In this document: in pieces, positions 32,995 to 43,673 of the stretch | How the letters are laid out: the number at the start of each line of letters is the position of its first letter | Position numbering within the stretch: the stretch's first letter is position 1 | Assembly (NCBI GenBank): GCA_013416795.1 | Contig: RQSC01000021.1 | Span: 1 to 64,000 of the forward strand | Source of the DNA: Prasinococcaceae sp. CCMP 1430 | Taxonomy: Eukaryota; Prasinodermophyta; Palmophyllophyceae; Prasinococcales; Prasinococcaceae | Direction of reading: 5' to 3' | Length of the DNA stretch: 64,000 bases | Program-made: the position numbers and the translations under genes | The notes under the pieces: model-generated | The model's database searches: none | What the model was told of the DNA's origin: nothing | What the model saw: the letters and a program-made list of their open reading frames with translations, nothing else

Positions 32995-34494
32995 ATGCGG
33001 CCGGGCTTCTACGCGGCGCGGCGGGCGAACGGGCACGAGTCGCAGCGCGAGCGGGAGGAGTGCGAGGAGCGGCCACGGCCTCGGCAGACGCTCGATGACA
33101 TTGACGACAGTAGCGATGAGGGCGATGGTGGTGGAAATGTCTGCGGTGCCGGCGCCGGAGGAGGAACGCGAGGTGCGCAGCCGCGAGGCACCACCCCGAA
33201 GAGCGCAGCCCCAGCTGCGTCTCCAGCGAGCGCTGAATGGGCGCCTGAACCAGCAAGTTGGGGGCTGAGGAAGGCGCTGCATCCAGGCGATCCTGAGGCG
33301 ACGCGAACGTATGCGCGCTCGCTTCTTGAGTCTGGCTCGCCTGAGGCAGCGGCAGTGCCTTTGCGACAGTTGGTTGAGGCTGAGAGAGCGGGTATGGTGG
33401 CGCCGCACGCGCACACGCACTACTTCCTCGCAGTGGCACTGGGCGCAATGGGCGATGAGGCGGGTGCTCTTACCGCCAATGAGCGCGCCCTTGAGCTCAA
33501 GCCTGAGCTTCTCGCTGCGCGGCGCGCTCTCGTACCGCTGCTCGCCAACGCAGGGCGCGCGAGGGAGGCGTTGGAGCATGCAACCCTCCTCACACACATC
33601 GCGCTCGAACATCAAAAGCCCGGCGCACATTACGACCTCGGCACTCTGCTGCTGCAGATGGGAGGTCGCGACGATGACGCGGTAAAGGCATTGCGCGCGG
33701 CTCTCATGCTGGCGCCAACCATGACCGAGGCGTACGTGAACCACGACGCGGCGATGCTGCGTGTTGGTCGTTTGCGTGATTGCCGTGTGTGGGCCGAGCG
33801 CTGCGCGCGCGCCACAGGCATGTGGGCGCACTCCCCCTGGCAACGCCCGCCGCACTTCGTCCCGGGGCTTGCAGCATCCGCCTGGCATGACAAGCGGCGC
33901 TTTCCTTTTGCGCTCGCACTCGAGAGGCACGCGAAAACCATCAAGCGAGAGCTCGACGCGCTCATGCCGGCTGGGAAGTGTGACGCAGTCGGTCGGCGGA
34001 TGGACTGGGGCCGAGTAGGCGGGCGATCGCATGCTGACGCGGACCTCGTCGCTGCAGGTGACTGGCGCGAGTTCGTGTTGCTTGGCGGTGGCCCAGCGGC
34101 CGAGGCAGAGGCCCGGCGGCGATGCCCACGCACGCATGCTCTGCTCTCCAGCGTGGTTGAGATCGCTGCTTGCGCCGCCACGGGTGTGGGCGAGGCGCTC
34201 TTCTCCGTGCTCACCCCGGGCTCGCGCCTGCGCGCTCACTGCGGCAGCACCAATGTGCGCCTGACGTGCCACCTAGGTCTGCAAGTCCCGGAGGGCTGCC
34301 ACATACGCTGTGGAGGTGAGTGGCGGCAGTGGTGCGAAGGAGAGGCCATGGTGTTCGATGATTCCTTCGAGCACCAAGTCGAGCACAACGGTGATCAGCC
34401 GCGCATCGTGTTGCTCATCAACTTCTTCCATCCCGAGTACCCCAGGGAGCAATGGGCGCCTATACAGCCGGCAGCGCCACCGGTGCAGGCGTGA
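32995..34494 (+). CDS. Aspartyl/asparaginyl beta-hydroxylase-like protein with TPR region
   Basis: Fe(II)/2-oxoglutarate dioxygenase of the aspartyl/asparaginyl beta-hydroxylase (ASPH) type. About 499 aa. An acidic, disordered N-terminus (DDIDDSSDEGDGGG) is followed by TPR-like helices (residues about 110-290; ALTANERALELKPELLAARR, ALRAALMLAPTMTEAYVNHD) and the catalytic domain (about 370-485). The domain contains LRAHCGSTNVRLTCHLGL, GEAMVFDDSFEHQVEHNG and LLINFFHPEYP; the two His of RAHCG and SFEHQV match the family's iron ligands. No membrane anchor is visible, unlike animal ASPH, so it may be soluble. ATG 32908 is an upstream alternative. The gene is convergent with the nucleotide-sugar transporter gene. 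Confidence 0.9.
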   Translation: MRPGFYAARRANGHESQREREECEERPRPRQTLDDIDDSSDEGDGGGNVCGAGAGGGTRGAQPRGTTPKSAAPAASPASAEWAPEPASWGLRKALHPGDPEATRTYARSLLESGSPEAAAVPLRQLVEAERAGMVAPHAHTHYFLAVALGAMGDEAGALTANERALELKPELLAARRALVPLLANAGRAREALEHATLLTHIALEHQKPGAHYDLGTLLLQMGGRDDDAVKALRAALMLAPTMTEAYVNHDAAMLRVGRLRDCRVWAERCARATGMWAHSPWQRPPHFVPGLAASAWHDKRRFPFALALERHAKTIKRELDALMPAGKCDAVGRRMDWGRVGGRSHADADLVAAGDWREFVLLGGGPAAEAEARRRCPRTHALLSSVVEIAACAATGVGEALFSVLTPGSRLRAHCGSTNVRLTCHLGLQVPEGCHIRCGGEWRQWCEGEAMVFDDSFEHQVEHNGDQPRIVLLINFFHPEYPREQWAPIQPAAPPVQA

Positions 34495-34633
34495 GCGCAC
34501 ATGGCTAGAGCACGCCACGGACACAAGCGCCCGCGGCGGCTCTTCCAGCCCCGTCTCGGCGAGTGGCCCGGCCCCACATGTTGCAATTGTCTGCGATTAA
34601 GTTTATTATGTTGCGTTGCCCCACGCCCATCTT

Positions 34634-36180
34634 TTACTCTACACGCTGTGGCACGTTGTACTGCTCCAGAGCGATGCCCGTGAGGACGATGCCCAATAAG
34701 ATGTGCAGCGAGGGCTCCTCAGTGCCGCGAAGCACTCCAAAGGCGGCCACTACCACCAGCGACACCGCGGCGACGAAACACTTCGCGATGTTGTCCACAT
34801 ACTTGAGCACTGCAGATACCAGCAAGCCGCTGATGCCGATCGTGATAATGCACAGGTATGCGGCAATGTTGAAGCCCTCGAAGATGCCGGTCTCCGGCGT
34901 CGCTTCGCCCGACGCCGACCGCTTCGAGCCCACTGCGAGCGCACCGAACAGCACACCGAATACGTACAGCTGCATGTTCTGCCAGTACAGGGAGTCGTTC
35001 GAGCTGGGCCCTGAACGTGCGTCGTGCGCGCTCGCGTGTCAGCCACGCGCCTGTGCGCCGGTAAAGGTGGGCGAAATCGTGAGCGCCAGCGCGGTCCCGC
35101 CCTCGCGCGCGCATCCGCGGCGCGCGCTACGTACTGGTGTTGCCGTCACCCTTGAGAAGCTTCTCGCTGTAGACGCCCGCGAGTGCGCTCATGAGCGAGG
35201 CAACGGCCACGGCAGTGTAGCCCACCACGCTGCCCCCGAGGCCACCACCACCGCCGCCCTTGAGCTGCGTGATCATGGAGCCCACAACCAGGACAATGAG
35301 CGCCTTCCAACGCAGCCAGGTGAGCTTGCGTTTGAGCAGCACACGCATCACCAGCGCAGTCACCAAAACCTGCGTCGCGAGGCGAGGGTGCGCGAGTGGA
35401 CATCACGGAGCGTGCACGGAGCGGCGGCAGAAGCCGCCGGGAAGACCAGACAGACGAGCGTGTGAGCACGCAGTGTGTGCGAGGGCACAAACATGCACGC
35501 ACGCGCGTAGCTCGCGCCAGCGCGCGCGCAGGCGGGCCAGCAATTGCCTACCTTGAGATTGGTGAGCACCTGGAAGGAGGTCGCTCCAAGTTCGCCGATG
35601 ATGACGAACGTGCAGTTGTTCGAAATGAAGTAGCAAAGGCCGGGCACTGCGAACTTGATGAAGGTGAGGGCGTCCATCGTCACCTGGGGGCGATCGCCGC
35701 CGAGCCACGAGCGCCCTAGAAGGGCAGCGCTCATGAAGAACTTGAGGACCTCGACCATCAGGGGAACCACCACCGTGTTGTATGGGTACTTGCCTGTGTA
35801 AGCGAGTGCGCGGGTGTGGTTTCGCGCCCCGGCATCAGTGCCTGCTCGCACACGTGCGAGTTGCCGCTGCGGCATGAGGTCGGGCGCGAGAGAACGCAAG
35901 GGGGGGGGGGACAGTTCCGAAAGCAAAGGTATGTGCGCGCACGGTGACGCATCCGCCCACGCGTACCGTCGACCTTGGACGCCTCAGCGAGTAGGGTGCC
36001 GCACACCGTCGAGAAGAGCAGAGCGCTGAGGCAGCACGTCTTGAAGAAGGTGGTAGGCTGGCCATCGGCGTGGAAGAGCGCGCCGCGCCGCGCGCCGCCG
36101 CCGCCGCCGCCGCCGCCTGGGGGCGCAGGCTCGACGTCAATGACGATTTCGGGCGAACTCGCGACGCGCTTGTGCGACAT
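34634..36180 (-). CDS. Nucleotide-sugar transporter, SLC35A (CMP-sialate/UDP-galactose) family
   Basis: Golgi-type membrane carrier exchanging nucleotide sugars. Four exons: 36180-35967, 35793-35552, 35369-35135, 35010-34634. Introns start GTACGC, GTAGGC and GTACGT and end ACAG, GCAG and TCAG; all phases match and give about 355 aa with about ten hydrophobic segments. Family blocks are YNTVVVPLMVEVLKF, VPGLCYFISNNCTFVII, GATSFQVLTNLKVLVTALV (formed across a splice), SALAGVYSEKLLKG, MQLYVFGVLFG and AVLKYVDNIAKCFVAAVS. ATG 36180 begins a Pro/Gly-rich cytosolic leader. Substrate is uncertain within the family. Confidence 0.92.
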
Positions 36181-36458
36181 GGCTTGACCCGCCGCCCGCG
36201 CGTAGCGCGCGAGCCGAGTGGCGGCCGCCGCGCGCGGCGTCGGCCGCGTTCCCTGAGCGCGCGCGCACAGACACGAAACACCGGTTCCAAATTCGCGGGT
36301 GCGTTGGACCGGGAAAAAGTGGTGGGAAAGCGAACGCGCACGCGCCCCCGCATCTGCTGCAGCCGCGACCGCCGCTGAGGCCGCGGGCGCACGATTTGCT
36401 GTGGCCGTGCCAAGTGCTACAGGTAGGGGTATCTTACTCAGAGCTCACCATACTCGCG

Positions 36459-38333
36459 TCACTGGTCGTCCATGCCGCCGCCGTGCTCGAAAAGGTAGCT
36501 GGCAGCAACGTCTGCGTTCCGGTCGCACGCCAGGTACGCCTCCACCGCCGCCTGCTCAGAGAAGCCCATCGCCTGCAATTGCTCGATGGCGTTGCGGTCT
36601 TCCTCCGTGAGCTCGATCGTTGCCATGCCGCCATCCTCGTCCATTCCATCCCCGCCGAGGCTGGCCGCCATCAGGTTCGCCATCTGCTGCTGCTCCTCGG
36701 CGCTCACCGGCTCATTGATAATCCGCAGGAACTCGGCCTGGTTGGAGTTGATGACCTGCAGCAGCGCTGGGTTCTGCTTGCCGAGCTCCTGGAGCATCGG
36801 CTGCAGGATGTTCGGATTGGTCTGCACCATCTGCCGCAGCGCCTGAAACTGCGGGTGCTGGCGGAGGAAGTCGAGAGTGCCGCCAGCGCCAGCGGCTCCC
36901 TCAGCACCGCCCGCGTTGGCGCTCGGGTTCCACATGTTCAACGGCTGGGCGTTGGGGCCGCCAGTAGCGCCCGCAGCGGGAGCACCGGCAGCGGCCGCCG
37001 CGGCCGCCGCGGCGGCAGCAGCCTCCGGCGCCAGGCAGCGACGGCAGCTGCGGCTCCCGCAGCCGCGGCGTCCGGCGCGGCAGCGGGCGCGGCCTGCGCG
37101 GCCTCGAAACCCGCCGGCAGCCCGTTGAACAGGTACTCGACGGCGCGGTCAGGGTTGTTGAAAGCAGCGCGCAGCGCCGTCTTGACAGCTGCCTCGTCCT
37201 GTCCGGTCATGTCCATCAGCTGCTTGACGGTCTCGCTAATAACATCACCAGTGACCATGGTGGACGCGGCGCCGCCGTACGAAGGCGACGCTGCGTTGAT
37301 CGCGGCAGCCGCGTCGGTGGCAGAGGGGGTAGGTGCTGCGGGGGTTGCAGCAGCGTCTGCCTCAGGGGCTTCCGCGCGCTCTGGCGCTGCCGGAGTAGCA
37401 GCAGGAGCAGCCGCCGCTGCAGGGGTCTCAGTCGGCGCAGCCGTGGCCGGTGCAGCGGCCGGCGCGGGGGCGGGGGCGGGGGCCGGCGCGGCGGGCGCGG
37501 CCGCAGCAGCCTTCGGCGCGGCCTTGGCCTTCGAAACCATCACCACGACGAAGCCGCTCTCCGACACGCCAGCCTCTTCCAGCGTCTTCTCGTTGTCCAG
37601 AACCTTGCCTTGGTGAATCAGCTTGAGGCGATCTGCAGCAAAGTCGGCGCCCTTGGCGCCCTCAACAGCCGTCTTCGCGTCGCCCACCTGCACAAAACCC
37701 CACGGCGCGCAGTGTTGCAGGTGTTGGTCAGCACCTCTGCGCGAGAAGAAGAGAGGCGCGCGCGAGTGGGCCTTGGCGAGCCCTGTGCAGCAAAATGCGG
37801 GCAATGTATGCGCTCGCCGGAGCGGCTCGAGCATGCAGCCACTGATCGGCGCGAATACAGCCCCGAACCAGACAAAAGGGCCCGTGCCTCTGCGCCTAGA
37901 CCTTGAGCAGAGCACTGAGACCGCACGCTTTCGCGCGCAAGAGGCACCGCGGCGGCGGCCGCGCCGACGAGCAAGCGCACATTAGCAGCGCGGCAGATCT
38001 CCCGCCGCACGTGCACCTGCGCGCCGCCACGCAGGCTCTGAACGGTCCAGGCGAATCGCGCCGCTTCAAATCGCGCGGACTAGCACACGTCGCCTAAGCG
38101 CCTCCCTCCATTCCCCCCAGGCGTGTGTGCCTCTGCCCGCCCTTAGCCTGGCGCGCTCGGCCCCTGCCAGGGTGGGACAGCGGCATGCGTGTGCGCGGTA
38201 GATCCGGTGCGTGCGCTACACAGCGCGCGCGCGCGCGCCGCGCCGAGCCTCCCCCCGTCGCGCGTACCTTCGCAGAGCCCTCCAGCTCCAAGTGGAACAG
38301 GTCGCCACTGAGCATCTTGAACGCGACCTTCAT
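36459..38333 (-). CDS. RAD23: RAD23 ubiquitin-receptor / nucleotide-excision-repair protein (frame break in linker)
   Basis: Shuttles ubiquitinated proteins to the proteasome and stabilises the repair factor XPC/Rad4. Exon 1 is 38333-38268 (MKVAFKMLSGDLFHLELEGSAK minus the last residues shown here by position) and exon 2 starts at 37687 after a 580-bp intron (GTACGC to GCAG, phase 0). Domains: UBL (KLIHQGKVLDNEKTLEEAGV), an Ala/Pro-rich linker, UBA1 (VKQLMDMTGQDEAAVKTALR), an XPC-binding domain (DFLRQHPQFQALRQMVQ), and UBA2 (EQLQAMGFSEQAAVEAYLAC). Between UBA1 and the XPC-binding domain, at about 37014-37045, the frame changes by one position without a usable intron; this is either a sequence error or a real lesion. 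Total about 430 aa. Confidence 0.9.
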
Positions 38334-38467
38334 CGTGGCTGCCCACAGGGAGGGCAGGGGCGGGGGCGCCTGTGGTGCCTGCGCCGGCGCAGAGCGTGTA
38401 CGCGCGCGCGCGCCTGCGCGCGCGCGCGCGCGCACATGCGCGTGCAGTGCGTTGTTCCTTTAGAGCG

Positions 38468-38695
38468 CTAATCCGTTAATGATGGGTATATTCGCACGCA
38501 CGTATTCTTCTGCAATGCAATTCGGAGGCTCGGCCCTCCGCGTTTTCCCTCCCGTCCAAAACAGATGTGTCTCCTTTCTTTAGTGCCACCGTCCTCGTAC
38601 ATGAATCGCTTGATGTTGCCGATCAGCGGCGTGCCTGACCGCACAGTGCCCGCCAACTTCCGGTCCCGCGCGGGCTCGTAGCAGGCGGGGCGCGC
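38468..38695 (-). CDS. Possible small gene or exon, unrecognised
   Basis: An open minus-strand stretch right after a TAG that could be a splice acceptor (38698-38696). Its first half reads like conserved protein (CYEPARDRKLAGTVRSGTP then LIGNIKRFMYEDGG); the second half becomes A/T-rich and looks like 3' sequence. No in-frame ATG precedes the conserved-looking part, so a tiny upstream exon would be required (for example one starting at an ATG near 38806). I do not recognise the family. It lies between the TDP2-like stop (38803) and the RAD23 start (38333). Confidence 0.25.
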   Translation of the reverse strand, partial: ARPACYEPARDRKLAGTVRSGTPLIGNIKRFMYEDGGTKERRHICFGREGKRGGPSLRIALQKNTCVRIYPSLTD

Positions 38696-38802
38696 CTATC
38701 CAGCCGAGCCGGACCGCCGAGCATGTGCTGGGCCATGGCCGTTTCCCGTCAGCGACCACCATCCACCACGTGGTGCCGCCTTGTTGGGATGCACCTCGCC
38801 AC

Positions 38803-40773
38803 TCATGCCACCGGCGGGCCTATAGTCAGGTCCACTGCGACGCCGAAGTGATCCGAGGGCGCCTCACCCCGCACGACGGACATTGGGCACGCGTAGCCAC
38901 CGCTCGTGCCCTGTGCGGTACCGGTCATAGTAGGAGGGGTATTCATGCCGTCTTCGTCATCCCCCTCGGCGGGCGGCGTCGACACATCACCAATGGGCGT
39001 GCGTGGCTCTACGTGAGCGTACCCGACGCCATCGCCGCAGCTGTCCCGCTCGTCCGCGCCAGCAGCCCTTTGCGACGCATCCTGCGGCGGTAAAGGCGAC
39101 GTGAGCGGCGTTGTATACACCTCCCGCGACTCATTGCCCGCCTCCGCCTGCCCTGCCTGTATGGGGTCCCCGCCCTGCCCTTCCGGCAGGCCGATTAGTT
39201 CTGCCTTGGATACTCCCACGCAGCAAGCGCCGCGAGCCACGAGCACGCGGTCCAGACGCTGCGCAGGGAGGTGCATCTGCGAGCGGCCGATGAGCGCGTT
39301 TCGAGAGGGGTCGAAAGTGACGCCGTCCGCATCGGTGCCGCCGGCCTGCAGCCACGCGTCTATCCATGGAGCGAGCGCGAGAGCACTGCCTGCGCCCGCT
39401 TCGTGCACGCCGGTCCCATTGACGGCAGCGCCGAGCCCGGCATCCGCGTCGGCGAGCACGATCCGCATGTCAGGCGCAGGTGTCACCCAGTTGAAGTCGC
39501 CCAGCAGCACAGCCGCGCCGCTTGACGCTTCGGCGTTGGCCTCGCGGAGGAGCCACACCGAGCGCCGCAACTGCTCCCGCCGCAGCGCCCAGCAGGTGTC
39601 GCCGCTGTGCACAGACTCGAAGTGGCTCGTGCCCACCAGGATCGAATGCCGCATCGATGGCGGGTGCACTCGGGCACACAGCAGGCCCCGATCCATCCTG
39701 GAGCGAAATTCCAGGTACTGGCCACCCTCCTCTGGGGCGCTCTGAGTCGCGCAGCTGCCGCCTTGCCCCGAGCCAGCGCGCGGCGCGGCGGCATTCTCGC
39801 CATCCTGGCTGGCGCCGGGCCGCCGCTCAGGCACTGGCACCTGCAGTGGCCATCGACTGAGGAGGCCCACGAAGTAGTCAGGCTCCCAGTCCGTCATCTT
39901 CTCGGCGGGTGGTTGCAGCAGGCGGTGCGGGTAGCTGGCCCAAAATTCGGGCTGCTCATAGCGCATGCGCCGCAGCATGCCATGTGTGAGCTCCTGCAGC
40001 GCGATCACGTCCGCATTCGCTCGGCGTAGCGCGTCAACAACAGCAGCGACGCGCTCGGTGGTGACGCGCTCCATCCACACGTTGTACGTGACGATACGTA
40101 AGGACGGCAGATCTAGCCCCACGGCACCTTGCGTGTGCTGCGACCCGCACATAGGGACGTGCGCCAGCGCCGCATCACATGACTCGTCGGGGAAGCGAAA
40201 GGGCGCGACGGCCGAGCTGGTCCAGTTTTCTGCTGGGGCGCCGCCTGCGGCAGCGCCGACAGCGACCGGCTCGAGGCCAAAAGGAGATGCACAGCCACCA
40301 CCCTCGCCGTGGTCGGAGTCGGCGTCATTGTCCAAGAAAAGGCGGTTGCCAATGCGCGCGAATGACTTTTCAGCGCCGCCCGCCTCGAAGTCGTCGCTGG
40401 TTCCCCAGCCGTCCTCGTCGCCGCTGTCGTGAAATAGACGCGTCCCACCACCGCAAGCGCGATCTTCTGAGAGGCGCGCGCGCTTCCGTCCATCCACGCC
40501 GCCGCCGCCGCCGCCGCCAGGGCCGCAGCCCGTGGCATCGGCCATGGTCACGGACTGGGGCGCGACAACTCGCAGCACGTCCTCGATGCCTTCGGCAGGC
40601 TCTGGCGCTTCCCTCGCAGAAGGCGAGATCTCACGGGACGCGGGCGCAAACGCTGCAGCGCTGGGGGCGACGGCGACAGCAGCAGCAGCAGCCTCGGCGG
40701 CGAGCACGCGGCCCTTCCTCTCCTCGGTGTCCTCATCCCGCAGCTTCTGCCGCCTTCCGCGCGGCCTCCCCAT
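38803..40773 (-). CDS. TDP2-like tyrosyl-DNA phosphodiesterase / endonuclease-exonuclease-phosphatase protein
   Basis: Exonuclease-endonuclease-phosphatase fold enzyme, most like TDP2, which removes topoisomerase II tyrosyl adducts from 5' DNA ends. A single exon of about 656 aa. Catalytic motifs appear in order: IVTYNVWMERV (Asn), VIALQELTHGM (Glu), LLGDFNWV (Asp/Asn) and PSDHFGVAVD (His). The N-terminal 200 residues are disordered and contain a basic stretch GRKRAR, plausibly nuclear; an insertion (about 39200-38920) separates the last motif. ATG 40773 is chosen as the first in-frame ATG after the GC-rich leader; ATG 40544 is an alternative. Another EEP phosphodiesterase cannot be excluded. 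Confidence 0.82.
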   Translation of the reverse strand: MGRPRGRRQKLRDEDTEERKGRVLAAEAAAAAVAVAPSAAAFAPASREISPSAREAPEPAEGIEDVLRVVAPQSVTMADATGCGPGGGGGGGVDGRKRARLSEDRACGGGTRLFHDSGDEDGWGTSDDFEAGGAEKSFARIGNRLFLDNDADSDHGEGGGCASPFGLEPVAVGAAAGGAPAENWTSSAVAPFRFPDESCDAALAHVPMCGSQHTQGAVGLDLPSLRIVTYNVWMERVTTERVAAVVDALRRANADVIALQELTHGMLRRMRYEQPEFWASYPHRLLQPPAEKMTDWEPDYFVGLLSRWPLQVPVPERRPGASQDGENAAAPRAGSGQGGSCATQSAPEEGGQYLEFRSRMDRGLLCARVHPPSMRHSILVGTSHFESVHSGDTCWALRREQLRRSVWLLREANAEASSGAAVLLGDFNWVTPAPDMRIVLADADAGLGAAVNGTGVHEAGAGSALALAPWIDAWLQAGGTDADGVTFDPSRNALIGRSQMHLPAQRLDRVLVARGACCVGVSKAELIGLPEGQGGDPIQAGQAEAGNESREVYTTPLTSPLPPQDASQRAAGADERDSCGDGVGYAHVEPRTPIGDVSTPPAEGDDEDGMNTPPTMTGTAQGTSGGYACPMSVVRGEAPSDHFGVAVDLTIGPPVA

Positions 40774-41496
40774 TTGGCCCGCGCCGCGCCGCCCGCAATG
40801 CGCCGCCCCCTCGGCCGCGTGCCCGCACAAGGTTGGCGTGGCGCCGGCGCGTGCGCGCGTGCGCGTGCAGCGCCACCCCCCTTCCCCCGCTCCCTCCGTT
40901 CCGTTGATCTCCCGCCCTCCCACCTCCCCCGCGGCCGTCCCCCCCAAGCCCCTGCAGCGCAGCGCCATGCTTTTTCTTCCTGCGCGCAGTCTGGCGCCTG
41001 GGCGCGCGGCCGCCGCGCATTCGCGTTCATTCGCGCTCGCTCGCCCGCGCGCGCGCGCGCGCCGGCGAGCGAGCGGCGCGTCTGCCGATTTCGATTTCGA
41101 AACGCCGCCGCCCGTCCCCGTTCCCGTTCCTGTTCCGCTCTCGCGCGCGCCGGCCAGCCTGCCGGAGCAAGCCAGGCCGAGCTACCGAAAAGACTCATTT
41201 TATGGCATCGCGTCTGGGTCCAGCCAATAGTCGGCGTGGATCTGTGGAGCTGGCCCGGGCGGGCCCGGAGGGCGACGGCCCCCCCATCCATGGCGTGGGC
41301 GCCCGCGGCGCCCCCGATCCGCGGCATGCGGCGGGCCGGCGAGCGCTGGGGGCGCGAGCGCCTGTCTGCAGGCGCTCGCGGCGACCGCAGGTCGCCTCTC
41401 GCACTCGCGCCTCGCGCCCCCCGCCCGTGCGTGCGCCCGTCGCCGACGCCCGCGCCGGCGGAGAAAGGCAGAGGGCGGGAGTAGCGCGGGGGCGCG
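40774..41496. other. Divergent upstream region of the TDP2-like gene and COX19
   Basis: GC-rich with long low-complexity frames on both strands; no conserved protein seen. It presumably carries both promoters. Confidence 0.5.
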
Positions 41497-42115
41497 ATGT
41501 CGTTTGCGAGCTCGGGGGGAGCGCGCGGCGCGCCCGCGCTGCCGCCGGAGAAGGGCGTCTTTCCGCTGGATCACTTTGCAGAGGTGAGCACCGGCGGGGC
41601 TGCGGGGGCGCGCGCACGCGCGCTGCGACCGCCCGCGCGTGCGTGCTCCGCTAACGAGGAGCGCCGCGCTCACTGCTAAATGCATGGCGCCGGCGAGCTC
41701 AGTGCAAGGAAGGAATGCGCAAATACGTGGCGTGCCTCAAGGAGCATGGCAATAACGGCGCCGACAGGGAATGCCGAGCGCTCGCGAAGGGGTACCTACA
41801 GTGCCGCATGGACCAGTGCGTCGGAGCGCCGCGCGCGAGCACGCACCGCCGCCGACCGTCCGCCTTTGGCGCGCTGCTTGAAGGCGATGAATATTGCGTC
41901 GCCGCGTGAACCATCTGACTCGCTCCGCTCCTCGCGCACACGCGTGCGCGCATGCAAGCCAACTCATGGCGGAGCAAGACCTCGACCAACTTGGCTACAG
42001 CGCTGCGTCGGACGAGCGCGCGGTCCGTCCGCTGGGCGTCGACTCGGAGGTGGCTAAAGTCAAGACAGGATTCGTCGCGGGGCTGCCTGCGGACATGAAG
42101 AAAGAGAGCTCCTGA
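41497..42115 (+). CDS. COX19: Cytochrome c oxidase assembly factor COX19
   Basis: Twin CX9C protein of the mitochondrial intermembrane space involved in copper delivery to cytochrome oxidase. Three exons: 41497-41583, 41703-41815, 41959-42115; introns GTGAGC to TCAG (phase 0) and GTGCGT to CAAG (phase 2); about 118 aa. The joined protein has PEKGVFPLDHFAE, then CKEGMRKYVAC and CRALAKGYLQC, each a clear CX9C motif, followed by RMDHQLMAEQDLDQLGY formed across the second splice, as in COX19 proteins. The tail is longer than in the human protein. The stop is 48 bp from that of the convergent EF-hand gene; a TGTAAC lies just after it. Confidence 0.95.
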
Positions 42116-42163
42116 GCCTGTAACATTGTGACCATATGTACCCGCGCGGGAGACTAGACTACA

Positions 42164-43265
42164 TTACATGCCCGGCAGGCCCGCGTCCTGAAGGCCGGGC
42201 GGCGCGAACGAATCTGGAAGCACGCGGTGCATGAACTCGTCGCAGGATATGCCGTCGCCATTTGGGTCCCACTCGGACATGAGCGCCGCAAGCTGCGCGT
42301 CGTCCAGGTACACGGCAAAGGTCTCGAGCAGCCGCCTGATCTCCGAGGCGGTCACCCTGCCGTCTTTGTTTGTGTCGAGCACCTTGAAGGCACGCCGCGC
42401 GAGGCCATTGGCGTGACGCGTACGCGCGGCGAGCTTCTCACGCACGAGCTCGGCGAGCGTTACGTACCGCCCTGCGACCGTCAGCCGCGGTACGCCCGCC
42501 GCTTCGAGCCGCGACGCCTCCGCGTCGCGCACCACCCAACCGGAGCGAATCGTGGGCGCGGCGAGCGCCTCCGGCGAAGCGTTGAATTTGTCGGGCAGCA
42601 CCGCGCGCGCGAACTCGACGTAGTCGAGCGCGCCATTGCCGTCCGTGTCGAAAGCCCTCACGACGCTCGCCAACTGCTCGTCCGACAGAAAAATATTGCG
42701 GCGAACCAGAAAGTCCTGAACCTCCTTGGCCCTCACATATCCAGTGCCTTCTGCGTCAACCTTGCGGAACTCGCGCACGATGTATGACACGTTCGCACCG
42801 CGCCGAGCCTCGAGACGCTGGCGCAGGGCCTCGGCGAGGGGCACCTCGGCGCGGCCGTCGACGATTACTGTGGGCAAACCGTACTCGTCTTGACCTTTGA
42901 ATGGGTTCGCCAGAGGCGCGCGGTCCGCCAGCGCATCCTCCGAGAACTCCGCGTGCGAGGTCACCTCCCTTTCGGCGCGCAGTGCGTCAGCGGCACGCGC
43001 GGTGTGGCGCGCGCCTGCTGGGCGCAGTACAGGGAGCGACTGTCGCCGGGCGCGGCATTGTCGACAGATTCACAGGTGGCGATGGATGCGGTGCGGGAGA
43101 CACGACTGCGCGCTCTTGCACGAGAGAGAGAGCGCACGCGCGCGCACGCGCGCGCTGGGGGGCGTGCACGTACCAGTGCGAGGTTGACTGCACCTTGCAA
43201 CCGAGCGTCACCGCGGACGTAAACTTGAGCGCCGACGTGCCCTCGCCTCCGGAGCTGAGCACCAT
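42164..43265 (-). CDS. EF-hand calcium-binding protein
   Basis: Calcium-binding protein with four EF-hand loops in two pairs: DAEGTGYVRAKE (degenerate but with Glu-12), DTDGNGALDYVE, DTNKDGRVTASE and DPNGDGISCDEF. The main exon 42964-42164 starts with GTG in an open frame. I infer a first exon 43265-43212 (MVLSSGGEGTSALKFTSA) joined across intron 43211-42965 (GTGACG to GGAG, phase 0), giving about 284 aa. Between the pairs is a linker with GRYVTLAELVREKL. The partner is unknown; similar multi-EF-hand proteins occur in algal flagella, but nothing here proves that location. Confidence 0.82.
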
Positions 43266-43673
43266 CGCTCCGCGCGGCGGCCTCACGCGCTGCCTGCTGC
43301 ACCTGGAGTGGCGCACCCACCTCTGCGCTGCGCTTGGACTGTGTCGCACCGCGCCGCGCACAAGGGCATGCGAGGGCGTGCGAGGGCGCTCCCTGTGCGC
43401 GCCCTTGGGGGAACGCGACGGTTCTGTCGCGGCGCGAAAATTTCTGCGCATTCATTCTGACCTGCGTTCGCACGTCTCGCCGTTGTGGCGGTTTGAACGT
43501 TTGAAGTTTGAACCTGTGCTGCGGTTGAAGCATTTCCACGGCAAAAATTGTTTACGATGGCCGATGGGCCGTGGGCTCATGGCGCCGTGTGGGCCTTGTG
43601 CGCGGCCCACAGGCCGCGAATGCGGGGCTGACAAGCGCGTCCGTCGAGCTCGCCGTCTGTCCGTGGCAAACCA
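43266..43673. other. Spacer between the activase-rhodanese gene and the EF-hand gene
   Basis: About 400 bp with no convincing gene; it is the 3' side of the activase-rhodanese gene and the upstream region of the EF-hand gene. It contains short inverted GGGCC/GGCCC runs near 43590-43620. Confidence 0.4.

Noticed and set aside
32560-34272. Minus-strand frame of 570 codons
   Set aside because: Antisense of the hydroxylase-like gene; no recognisable domain.
36396-37616. Plus-strand Ala-rich frame of 406 codons
   Set aside because: Antisense of RAD23; the Ala/Gly-rich repeats mirror the GCC linker.
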